35,823 nt of DNA from Methanosarcina spelaei. Lineage in GTDB: Archaea; Halobacteriota; Methanosarcinia; Methanosarcinales; Methanosarcinaceae. Below are positions 17,935-24,755 of the stretch, piece by piece. A program made the translations under genes and the position numbers. Each line of letters starts with the position of its first letter. Position 1 is the first letter of the stretch. The stretch lies in NCBI RefSeq assembly GCF_002287235.1, contig NZ_LMVP01000279.1, forward strand, positions 1-35,823. Reading direction: 5' to 3'. The notes beneath the pieces are model-generated. The model had not been told where the DNA came from, searched no databases, and saw nothing but the letters and a program-made list of their open reading frames with translations.

Positions 17935-18062
17935 CCAGAGTATTCAATAAGTTTAGGATTCCCAGAATTCAGGCAGTATTATTGAAATTACAACAAAAGG
18001 TGCCAGTAAAATAAGAGTTTTTATGGTTAATTTGAGGAATTTATTTTTTAATCTGATAATAA
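17935..18062 (-). pseudogene. Relic of a DUF3267-type zincin gene
   Basis: Read on the minus strand, 18062 to about 17960 gives LKLTIKTLILLAPFVVISII then LPEFWES and a stop. It matches RYILITLAPFILLSIILPG of the intact gene at 24756-25265; DNA similarity is also visible (AGTATTATTGA and AAAAGGTGCCAGT are shared). The piece lacks the HELAH part and is cut at its upstream end by the MITE. It is clearly a dead fragment of a paralogue. Confidence 0.7.
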
Positions 18063-18259
18063 GACTCAGTACCAAAATCTAGTGATGGATGTAAAATTCA
18101 AAATCACTAGATTTTGTAAATGGTCACCATCCGTGTAATACAACTTAATGATTCAAGTCTTTAGATAGCGAATATTGATTTTGATAAAAACTGGATTCTT
18201 CTTGCTAATTCAGATTTTCTATCAAAAATGCAAAAATCACTGGATTTTGGAACAGAGTC
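18063..18259 (+). mobile_element. 197-bp MITE with 8-bp target duplication
   Basis: The ends are inverted repeats of about 24 bp: GACTCAGTACCAAAATCTAG and onward at the left, and the complement of GGATTTTGGAACAGAGTC at the right, with few mismatches. GATAATAA stands directly on both sides (18055-18062 and 18260-18267), a perfect 8-bp target duplication. There is no ORF. A further inverted copy of the end motif (ATCACTAGATTTT) lies near 18104, so the left end can fold back on itself. A degraded second copy is at 4564-4741. It would be moved by the transposase of a full-length relative elsewhere in the genome. Confidence 0.92.
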
Positions 18260-18267
18260 GATAATAA

Positions 18268-18555
18268 CCTCTTTTTATATTAATGTTAGATGCTGAAAGT
18301 CTATTTTAATTTCATATTATAAAGGAATATATTTCATCATAATAAGTAATTTATCGTCCATTTTTTCTGTAATTACTTATCTTAAGGATAATTTATTCTA
18401 CTTGTTTTATATATCAGCCAGTGATATCAGTATTTAATTTCCACCTTTTCAATATGATATATGGAATAAGTCTAAGCTTCAAAATCTAATGAAGGTTAGA
18501 GATATGAAAAACGAAAATAGATAGCTAAAATAATTCGATAATTAAGTTGCTGTGA
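18268..18555. other. AT-rich spacer before the inhibitor gene
   Basis: No gene is visible. The segment is AT-rich and should contain the promoter of the chagasin-like gene. Confidence 0.35.
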
Positions 18556-18570
18556 ATGGATGGTGATATA

Positions 18571-18990
18571 ATGTCAAAATTTATACCTGGAATGATAGTT
18601 TTGATTACATGTTTGGCTCTGGTAACACTTCCAACTGCTGTATGTGCTAAACATGATATAGTAAGTCAAAATAAGATAATAACCGAAAATGACAACGGAA
18701 ATACCATATATATTAAAGAAGGAAATGCCTTTTTTTTGATGCTTAAAGAAAATCCGAGTACAGGCTATTCCTGGCAACTCAGGTTAAGTAACGGACTTAA
18801 CCAGCTCTCGGACAAATACCAACCCTTCGGATCTTTGAAAAATAATTTCATAATTGGTGCAGGTGGATTTCGTTTATGGAAAATTGAAGGCGTAGCCAAA
18901 GGCAGTCAGCAAGTAAACGCAATATACAAAAGATCCTGGGAGTCAACAGGTGAGGAGCAGACTTTCAAACTTAACGTTGTAGTAGTCTGA
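18571..18990 (+). CDS. Chagasin-type cysteine protease inhibitor (I42), exported
   Basis: Chagasin-family proteins block papain-like cysteine proteases with three loops. All three are present in this 139-residue protein: NPSTGYSW at residues 61-68 (loop L4), GAGGFRLW at 96-103 (L2), and RSW at 121-123 (variant of the RPW loop, L6). A signal peptide covers residues 1-26 (cleavage after AVCA). GGTGAT 5 nt upstream supports the ATG at 18571 rather than the frame opening at 18556. The mature inhibitor acts outside the membrane, against its own exported or foreign proteases. No protease gene is adjacent. Ser in place of Pro in the RPW loop is a mild deviation. Confidence 0.9.
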   Translation: MSKFIPGMIVLITCLALVTLPTAVCAKHDIVSQNKIITENDNGNTIYIKEGNAFFLMLKENPSTGYSWQLRLSNGLNQLSDKYQPFGSLKNNFIIGAGGFRLWKIEGVAKGSQQVNAIYKRSWESTGEEQTFKLNVVVV

Positions 18991-19247
18991 ATAGTGCTCT
19001 TTATACCTTTTCTTCATTTTTACATTTTCTTAAACTCCACTGAATGAGGATGCAGGAAATTTTGAAAATATTTTTTCTGACATTATATGTAGTTACCACA
19101 GAAAAAACGATAACGGAAAAAATTGTGAAAATTGTAAGGACATCTGCAGAAAGTAAGGTTCAAGATTTAAAGAAGTAGTTTTTAGAAATCCAGCATAAGA
19201 CCAACAGTTTTTCTATACTTCATCCCTGCTTCAAAAAAGAAACAAGT

Positions 19248-19754
19248 TTATGTTATTCCTGCTAACTCAGACGCTCTCTTAAGATGATCTGTACCGGAAT
19301 TGCGAAATGTTCTGGCCTTCAGGAAATTTTCAGCTCCTACAGTACCATTTTTCGTCTCATTTGCTCCGTGTAGCAAAAACTGACCTGCAGAGTTATAGTC
19401 CTGAAGAGCAACCCTCCATTCTTTCTGTGCATCCTGGAGTTTGGGAGATACGGTATATTGATCATTCTCCTTAGTGGCATTCTGAGTATCGTTTACTATT
19501 TGTTGGGCGTAGACTGCAAGCATTGTATAGTCAGAGTTGTTTGTAGCGTTGGATACTCCATCCAAATCTGTTTTAAGTATCCTCAGATGCTTCTGGACGT
19601 TGTTTCCCCATGCAATGTCCTGGTAAGCTGACTTGAAGGTATTTAGCGGTGAACTTGATTGAGAAGCATTTTCGTCGTTTTGCGATTCGGCAAAACCGCT
19701 GACAATCAGTCCAAATAGCAAAATAAGTAGTACGAAGTAGATGTATTTTTTCAT
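19248..19754 (-). CDS. Small exported helical protein, unknown function
   Basis: A 168-residue protein with a signal peptide (MKKYIYFVLLILLFGLIVSG, cleavage near residue 22-25) and a mature part that is nearly all helical, with several NxT/S sequons and no Cys. The heptad-rich segments from residue 40 onward suggest a small helical bundle. I recognise no family. The frame opens with MYMKK; AGGGGT lies directly against the first ATG but 6 nt from the second, so the second (19754) is preferred. Monocistronic. Confidence 0.75.
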   Translation of the reverse strand: MKKYIYFVLLILLFGLIVSGFAESQNDENASQSSSPLNTFKSAYQDIAWGNNVQKHLRILKTDLDGVSNATNNSDYTMLAVYAQQIVNDTQNATKENDQYTVSPKLQDAQKEWRVALQDYNSAGQFLLHGANETKNGTVGAENFLKARTFRNSGTDHLKRASELAGIT

Positions 19755-19927
19755 ATACATACCCCTAAAAGTCCATTATGAACTATAGAAATATAGAGGA
19801 GATGTATTATAAGATTTTCATTCATGTATCATCAGTTAAGCATTAAACCCTGTCTCCTAAATATAATTTTACAATAATTATAATATGTTCGTATCTATGT
19901 CTCCTCACTGTCAAGCTACTCTTGAAG

Positions 19928-20086
19928 AAGTTGAAAATTAAAATTGGTTCATATGCTTTAGATGATGCTTATAATTCATTCAATAGTTATGCAGACATTT
20001 GTAATTATTTCAAAAGCAGTCATGTAATATATCCTCCTTGCGATGCTGCTATAAGTGAAGAAGGAAAAGTTGAACATTACATGTAA
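19928..20086 (+). pseudogene. Transposase C-terminal relic
   Basis: One plus frame reads GSYALDDAYNSFNSYADICN then YFKSSHVIYPPCDAAISEEG and a stop. The D-D-A-Y-(N/D)-S followed by a 'residue of the next helix, then I-x-P-P' layout resembles the second catalytic Asp region of DDE transposases (IS4/IS5-like). There is no start, and the upstream frame is lost. The exact IS family cannot be told from this scrap. Confidence 0.5.
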
Positions 20087-20150
20087 AGTAACTATTTCTC
20101 AAATTAGAATGGAAGAAATGCAAAGTTGATTTAATGAACTAACTTGATGA

Positions 20151-20335
20151 GCTAATTTGAAAGCTAATTTGAAAGCTAATTTGAAAGCTAATTTGAAAGC
20201 TAATTTGAAAGCTAATTTGAAAGCTAATTTGAAAGCTAATTTGAAAGCTAATTTGAAAGCTAATTTGAAAGCTAATTTGAAAGCTAATTTGAAAGCTAAT
20301 TTGAGGTTAGTTTGAGGAGCTAATTTGAGGAGTTA
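20151..20335. repeat. 12-bp tandem array, about 13 copies
   Basis: GCTAATTTGAAA is repeated without a mismatch from 20151 to 20304 (12 full copies plus part of a 13th), then two or three degenerate copies (GGTTAGTTTGAG, GAGCTAATTTGAG) follow to about 20335. One frame would read (ANLK)n but has no start and is closed at both ends, so the array is non-coding. It lies about 230 bp before the three-gene cluster. Confidence 0.95.
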
Positions 20336-20510
20336 ATAGGAATAAGACTTCCTAGATAGCAATATTTATATGTTTGTATCTTTTATTGGAATAACTAATA
20401 TTCCACAAGACAGAACAAAAAAGAAAACGGTGTAAATGTGGAATTGATACTGTTTGATAACGTAAGTTTTTCCTTAATGGAGATACTGTTATTAAAATTA
20501 TAATCTGAAT

Positions 20511-20519
20511 ATTATAAAG
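20511..20519 (+). promoter_or_regulatory. TATA box of the three-gene cluster
   Basis: ATTATAAAG lies about 45 bp before the first ATG of the cluster and predicts a start of transcription near 20540. Position and sequence only. Confidence 0.5.
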
Positions 20520-20560
20520 GGAGAGAAAATACTGCTCAAGGACATATCAGGCGGAATGGT

Positions 20561-21808
20561 ATGAAAGCAATTGACGAAACAATGAGTATATACCAGATCT
20601 TAAGTGAATACCCATATTTACTAAAAATATTCAAACAGCATGGAATGGAGAAATTTGAAAATAAGGAAGTTCTCGAAAAACTTGGCCCTTTACTGAAATT
20701 GAAAACAGCCCTATCAATGGTATCGCTGAACAAAGACTCCTTTATTAAGCTCCTTAATCAGGCTATATTAGACAATGAAACAAAAAGAGATTTTACCCTT
20801 GCAGATTCCCCGGAGCGGCAAAAAGAGCTGACCCTTCTTGCCCTTTTGCCCTGCGGCATGAAGATGCCCTTTAACCGTGCATTTGATAACTTCTCAACTG
20901 AGTACAGCAGACAAATGAATAATGTGCTCCATTCTCTCGTGGAAGGAAATGTTAATCATGAACTTTCCTATTATGCCTATATCGATCTGATTACATCGAT
21001 TGACGAACTGCCGGACATAATTGTAAGTTCTGATATTAACAGCTTCTACCACAAATCCTTCCAAGAGAATTTTCTCAATAAGGAATATTTTATAAATCTT
21101 GCTCCAGCTCCCATGAACATTGATTTTGAATCCATCGGTTTTGCCGATCCCCGCAGCCAGTTTACCATGATTTCTGCAAACCTTCTTGTTCTTGTCACGA
21201 TAGATGAACTCATGAAGGATAATACCAGACCAGAATCCTGGGAAGATCTTTTAAAAGACGAGCACCGGAACAAGGTCGTTATGCGGGGACAGGATGGTTT
21301 TTTCTGTAATGGAGTACTCCTCCCTTTCTACCGACTTTACGGTATGGAAGGAATTAAAAAGCTTGCTTCGTCAGTATATACAGGAATCCATCCGTCCGAA
21401 ATGGTCAAAATGATAGACAGCAAAAAAGATGATGTACCACCAATGTATATCATGCCTCTCTTCTTTGCCAAGAAAATTCAGGATAAATCCCGGATAACAA
21501 TTAATATACCTTCAGAAGGAACTATTGTAAGTCCTGTACAGATGCTGGTTAAAAAAAGTGCGGTCGAACGGGTTAAAGAGATTACTGATTTTATCTGTGG
21601 AAAAGAATTTGGGGAAATCTCTGCCAGAGCCTTTTTCCCAACAACGAACCCTGAAGTTAATAATAATCTTGAAAGTAACCTTGGAGGAAGAAACTCACTC
21701 TATTGGCTGGGCTGGGATTTTTTGATGAATACTGACATAGGAAAGCTTAAAAACGAAATTGAAGAAATTTTCAATAAACAGTTTTATGAGACAGGAGGTG
21801 TTGTGTGA
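20561..21808 (+). CDS. Cytosolic solute-binding-protein-like protein with DUF1858-like N-terminus
   Basis: Residues 1-65 (IDETMSIYQILSEYPYLLKI then FKQHGMEKFE) match the DUF1858 helical domain often found beside redox and metallocluster proteins. The remaining 350 residues look like a periplasmic-binding-protein fold of the iron/thiamine type: LPDIIVSSDINSFYH, an FADPR segment, PESWEDLLKDEHRNKVVM, GIKKLASSVYTGIHPSEMVK and a C-terminal ITDFICGKEFGEI block. There is no signal peptide, lipobox or membrane helix, so it should stay in the cytosol, unlike a true transporter-binding protein. It overlaps the next gene by 4 nt. A ligand such as a metal or small cofactor is a reasonable inference; the fold assignment itself is moderately sure. 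Confidence 0.75.
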   Translation: MKAIDETMSIYQILSEYPYLLKIFKQHGMEKFENKEVLEKLGPLLKLKTALSMVSLNKDSFIKLLNQAILDNETKRDFTLADSPERQKELTLLALLPCGMKMPFNRAFDNFSTEYSRQMNNVLHSLVEGNVNHELSYYAYIDLITSIDELPDIIVSSDINSFYHKSFQENFLNKEYFINLAPAPMNIDFESIGFADPRSQFTMISANLLVLVTIDELMKDNTRPESWEDLLKDEHRNKVVMRGQDGFFCNGVLLPFYRLYGMEGIKKLASSVYTGIHPSEMVKMIDSKKDDVPPMYIMPLFFAKKIQDKSRITINIPSEGTIVSPVQMLVKKSAVERVKEITDFICGKEFGEISARAFFPTTNPEVNNNLESNLGGRNSLYWLGWDFLMNTDIGKLKNEIEEIFNKQFYETGGVV

Positions 21809-22518
21809 GGCTTGTTACGGTAGCAGGTCCTCCCTCATCAGGAAAAACCAGTATCATTATCAAGACCATAGAAGAGCTCAGACAGAAGGGTTTTTCAATC
21901 GGTGTGGTAAAATTTGACTGCCTCTCGGCTCAGGATGAGAATCTCTATTCCACTCACAATATTCCGGTCAAAACCGGGCTCTCAAGAGGACTCTGTCCTG
22001 ACCACTTTTTTGTAAGCAATATTGAAGAAGCTCTCAAGTGGGCCAAAGGGAGAAGTTTTGATTTTTTGATTACCGAGAGTGCAGGCCTTTGCAACCGCTG
22101 TTCTCCCCATATTAAGAATGTTCTGGCAATTTGCGTTATTGATAACCTGAGTGGTGTCAACACACCTAAAAAAATAGGCCCAATGTTAAAACTTGCAGAC
22201 ATTGTTGTTATTACTAAAGGGGATATTGTGTCCCAGGCAGAGCGTGAAGTCTTTGCATACAGAGTCAGACAGGTTAACCCCAGAGGAATGATAATTCAGA
22301 TCAACGGCGTTACAGGACAGGGTAGTTTTTATCTTGCAAAACTCATGGAAAAAACCTCTATAATTGAAACCCTTCAGGGAGCTACACTTCGGTTTACCAT
22401 GCCCGGAGCTCTGTGTTCATACTGTCTTGGAGAGAGAAAAATCGGGGACGACAAGCAGATTGGTGTTTCAAAGCTGGTAAATTTCAGAGGAGAAGAACAG
22501 GCTAAGGGAGAAGAATAG
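21805..22518 (+). CDS. HypB/UreG/CobW-like GTPase with CxxC motifs
   Basis: A 237-residue P-loop protein of the SIMIBI class that contains the metal-chaperone GTPases. Visible are GPPSSGKT (residues 8-15), a VKFDC segment, ITESAGLCNRCSPH, which takes the place of the ENSGNLVCP motif of HypB, and VITKGD as the G4 motif. A second Cys pair, GALCSYCLGERK, sits near residue 200. Two CxxC motifs suggest bound metal. The start is GTG, with AGGAGGT (21793-21799) 5 nt before it, overlapping the upstream stop by 4 nt, so the pair is translationally coupled. The stop is TAG within an 18-bp tandem repeat (see findings). In HypB and UreG, GTP hydrolysis drives nickel delivery; the metal here is unknown. 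Confidence 0.82.
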   Translation: MRLVTVAGPPSSGKTSIIIKTIEELRQKGFSIGVVKFDCLSAQDENLYSTHNIPVKTGLSRGLCPDHFFVSNIEEALKWAKGRSFDFLITESAGLCNRCSPHIKNVLAICVIDNLSGVNTPKKIGPMLKLADIVVITKGDIVSQAEREVFAYRVRQVNPRGMIIQINGVTGQGSFYLAKLMEKTSIIETLQGATLRFTMPGALCSYCLGERKIGDDKQIGVSKLVNFRGEEQAKGEE

Positions 22519-22572
22519 GCTAAGGGAAAAGAACAGGCTGAGGAAGAAGAATAGGCTAAGGGAGAGGAATAG
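22492..22572 (+). repeat. 18-bp in-frame repeat at the end of the GTPase gene
   Basis: Units of the form GAAGAA(C/T)AGGCTAAGGGA begin at 22492, 22510, 22528 and 22546, with a partial fifth at 22564. Each is six codons in the GTPase frame (E-E-Q/stop-A-K-G). The third codon is CAG, TAG, CAG, TAG, TAG in order; the first TAG (22516-22518) is the annotated stop. Confidence 0.92.
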
Positions 22573-22573
22573 A

Positions 22574-23587
22574 TTGCGGACAGATTTGCTTCACATGACG
22601 ATAAACGAACTCAGGAAGATGATGCCCTGGATAGAGGATTACTTCTCTGCGTTTGCAATTGATTCCGTACATTATGGGAATGAAAAACTGGAAGAGCTGG
22701 GTTCGATACTTGGTGAAGATTATTTTATTGAGATGGAAAGCAGCTCTTTTGCCTTTATTGATGGTTTCTTTCTATTTATTGAACAGGCCAGAGCTCTTCA
22801 ACAGGGAAACGGGTTCACGGTCGAATCACTAACCGTGCTCCCTGGACGCAATAAGAATGATGAAAAAGAAGCCTTTTCGATAGAGCTAAAAAAAGGCGAG
22901 GTGACAGCAATTGTCGGTCCGACAGGATCAGGCAAGTCACGTCTTCTGGCTGATATAGAATCTCTGTCTCAGGAAGATACTCCAACCGGCCGGAAAATAC
23001 TGGTTAATGGCCGAGCTCCGGATGACGAGGAGCGTTTCTCAACTGAAGGGCGTTTTATAGCTCAGCTTTCACAGAATATGAACTTTGTTATGGATCTCAG
23101 TGTCGAGGAGTTTCTAACCCTGCACGCAGAGAGCCGTATGGTTAATGAGATATCCCATGTTGTTCAGAAAATATATGATACTGCAAACATCCTGGCAGGA
23201 GAACCTTTCAGCAGGGAAACTCCTGTTACGGAACTTTCAGGAGGACAATCACGCGCTTTAATGATTGCAGATACCGCACTTCTCAGTCCGGCATCTGTCG
23301 TCCTGATCGATGAGATTGAGAATGCAGGCGTTGACAAGATTAGATCTCTGGAACTTCTGGTGAGTAATAACAAGATTGTTTTAATCAGTACTCACGATCC
23401 TCTTCTTGCTCTATCGGCAGATCAGCGACTGGTTATTCAAAATGGCGGGATTTCAAAACTATTAAAAACCACACAGGATGAAAAAAAGTACCTGAAGAGC
23501 CTCGAAAAAATAGATAACAAACTTACTTTTCTCCGAAATCAGTTGAGAAGGGGTGAAGAAATCGACTTCAGCGATTTTCCGGTGTAG
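22574..23587 (+). CDS. Soluble ABC-type ATPase of the GTPase cluster
   Basis: The 337-residue protein has an N-terminal helical region (residues 1-75) and one ABC nucleotide-binding domain: Walker A GPTGSGKS (115-122), a Q-loop near 164, signature LSGGQ (221-225), Walker B VVLIDE (242-247) and the H-loop His274 (ISTHDP). The signature to Walker B order is complete, so it should hydrolyse ATP. It has no membrane segments and no permease gene follows. The N-terminal TINELRKMMPWIEDYFSAF is similar in style to the DUF1858-like start of the first gene. The start is TTG with GGAGAGG (22561-22567) 6 nt upstream; the next ATG (22595) lacks a ribosome site. The stop is TAG. It works presumably with the two upstream proteins. 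Confidence 0.82.
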   Translation: MRTDLLHMTINELRKMMPWIEDYFSAFAIDSVHYGNEKLEELGSILGEDYFIEMESSSFAFIDGFFLFIEQARALQQGNGFTVESLTVLPGRNKNDEKEAFSIELKKGEVTAIVGPTGSGKSRLLADIESLSQEDTPTGRKILVNGRAPDDEERFSTEGRFIAQLSQNMNFVMDLSVEEFLTLHAESRMVNEISHVVQKIYDTANILAGEPFSRETPVTELSGGQSRALMIADTALLSPASVVLIDEIENAGVDKIRSLELLVSNNKIVLISTHDPLLALSADQRLVIQNGGISKLLKTTQDEKKYLKSLEKIDNKLTFLRNQLRRGEEIDFSDFPV

Positions 23588-23653
23588 CTTAATTTCATCG
23601 GGATAAGAATAAAATTGAGAATATGACTGAGAATATGACTGAGGTAAAGAGAT

Positions 23654-23969
23654 TCATTCTTTTTCATGCCGAAATAATTTTTGCTTCCAAATAACTTTTG
23701 CTTCCTTTTTAATTTCGTCAATAAGATATGGACTTATTGATTCTTCGGTAACAAATCGACCTTTACTCCAGGTAACTCTGATAGTTCCTTTTCAATTCGT
23801 GTAAGGATTAGCAGACCTATTATTTCAGAAAACTCTACAAGAATGTCGATATCGCTTCCGGCTTTTCTTCTCCTCTGGCATAAGAACCAAAAACAGCTAC
23901 TTTCGTTGCTCTTTCTTTTTCAAGGAATGAAGAAATTTTTTCGAACAAATCTTTGAAAGGACAGAGAAT
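23654..23969 (-). pseudogene. Frameshifted nucleotidyltransferase (MNT antitoxin-like)
   Basis: Stitching frames on the minus strand gives LFEKISSFLEKERATKVAVF, GSYARGEEKAGSDIDILVEF, a middle helix, and VTEESISPYLIDEIKKEAKV ending HEKE. GSYARGE...GSDIDILVE is the nucleotidyltransferase active site. A missing base near 23862-23866 (in the run coding GEEKA) and an extra base near 23750 break the frame, and no ATG opens it. Minimal nucleotidyltransferases of this kind pair with HEPN toxins; no HEPN gene is adjacent. Confidence 0.8.
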
Positions 23970-24032
23970 CTATTTAATTTTAGATAACTTTGATACACAA
24001 CCTGTTGAACTCAAAATGTTTATAACCTATAT

Positions 24033-24046
24033 TATCCTATAGGATA
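24033..24046. promoter_or_regulatory. Palindromic operator of the RelE-type pair
   Basis: TATCCTATAGGATA is a perfect 14-bp palindrome 4 bp before the antitoxin ATG, with a TATA-like TTTATAACC about 15 bp upstream of it. Antitoxins of this class repress their own operon from such sites. Confidence 0.6.
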
Positions 24047-24050
24047 GCAT

Positions 24051-24287
24051 ATGGCTGCTACAACTACAGTTTGTCTTGAACCTAGAGTAAAAGAGATGTT
24101 AAATGGCTTAAAAACCCACCGAGAAGAATCTTATAGCTCCGTAATCGAAAGGATTGCAACTATGGCTTATGATAGCGAGCCCTTAACAAACAGTGAAATT
24201 ACAGAAATTGAAGAAAGCCTGAAAGACATAAAAGCAGGAAGATACTATAGCGAAGATGAAGCAAAGAAAATGTTAGGTATAGACTAA
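24051..24287 (+). CDS. Antitoxin of a RelE-type toxin-antitoxin pair
   Basis: A 78-residue protein with a ribbon-helix-helix-like N-terminus (TTTVCLEPRVKEMLNGLKTH, then ESYSSVIERIA) and an acidic C-terminal helix (EITEIEESLKDIKAGRYYSE) that ends DEAKKMLGID, the usual layout of archaeal VapB/RelB-type antitoxins. The N-terminal part would bind the palindrome just upstream, and the C-terminal helix would wrap the toxin. Its stop TAA shares one base with the toxin ATG, so the two are co-translated. There is no strong ribosome site, and the message may be nearly leaderless. Confidence 0.85.
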   Translation: MAATTTVCLEPRVKEMLNGLKTHREESYSSVIERIATMAYDSEPLTNSEITEIEESLKDIKAGRYYSEDEAKKMLGID

Positions 24288-24550
24288 TGTACACTGTTCA
24301 GTATACTTCACACGCTATTAAGGATATCAATAAACTGCCACCTGAAGTTAGAAAAAGAATTTTTGATGCGATTAATGGGATTAAGGAAAATCCGTTCTCA
24401 CACGTCAAGAAATTAAAAATGTCTCCTGACTCACCTATCCATTCTTTGAGAGTAGGAGAATATCGAGTACTGTTGAATATTACACGATCACAGCTTATTA
24501 TTTTTGTAATAGGAGCTGGATATCGAAGCACAGTTTACAGAAAATTTTAA
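24287..24550 (+). CDS. RelE/ParE-superfamily toxin
   Basis: An 87-residue protein with the complete RelE fold order: YTVQYTSHAIKDINKLPPEV, RKRIFDAINGIKENPF, KLKMSPDSPIHSLRVGEYRV and LLNITRSQLIIFVIGAGYRS, ending VYRKF. The LRVGEYRVL strand and the final basic Y-R are typical of ribosome-dependent mRNA interferases. It is intact and starts within the antitoxin stop codon. It likely cleaves mRNA on the ribosome when the antitoxin is degraded. Confidence 0.9.
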   Translation: MYTVQYTSHAIKDINKLPPEVRKRIFDAINGIKENPFSHVKKLKMSPDSPIHSLRVGEYRVLLNITRSQLIIFVIGAGYRSTVYRKF

Positions 24551-24671
24551 CTAAAAGTACTGAATAAGAAATTAGGATCTGATAAAAAACAGGTCCTGTT
24601 ACAATATTAGACAATATTAGGTCTGAAATTTTTTCAGCAAAGGACAAAACTGTATCGCTTTTCTTATACGC

Positions 24672-24703
24672 TAGCCAGCTCAACTGTTTTTCCCTGAGTA
24701 TAA
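24672..24703 (-). pseudogene. Scrap of a second HicB gene
   Basis: GCTCAACTGTTTTTCCCTGA and the following GTATAA at 24678-24703 are identical to 25939-25964 inside the hicB gene, and similarity extends 6 bp further left with one mismatch. It encodes YTQGKTVEQA on the minus strand. The sequence around it does not match HicB, so this is a small remnant. Confidence 0.7.
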
Positions 24704-24755
24704 AAAGAAATTTTTATGTGTGTATTTTATGTGTGTACTTTAGGATCACATGTCT

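Noticed and set aside
20151-20335. CRISPR-like look of the 12-bp array
   Set aside because: Units are directly adjacent with no spacers and are too short; no cas genes are in the window.
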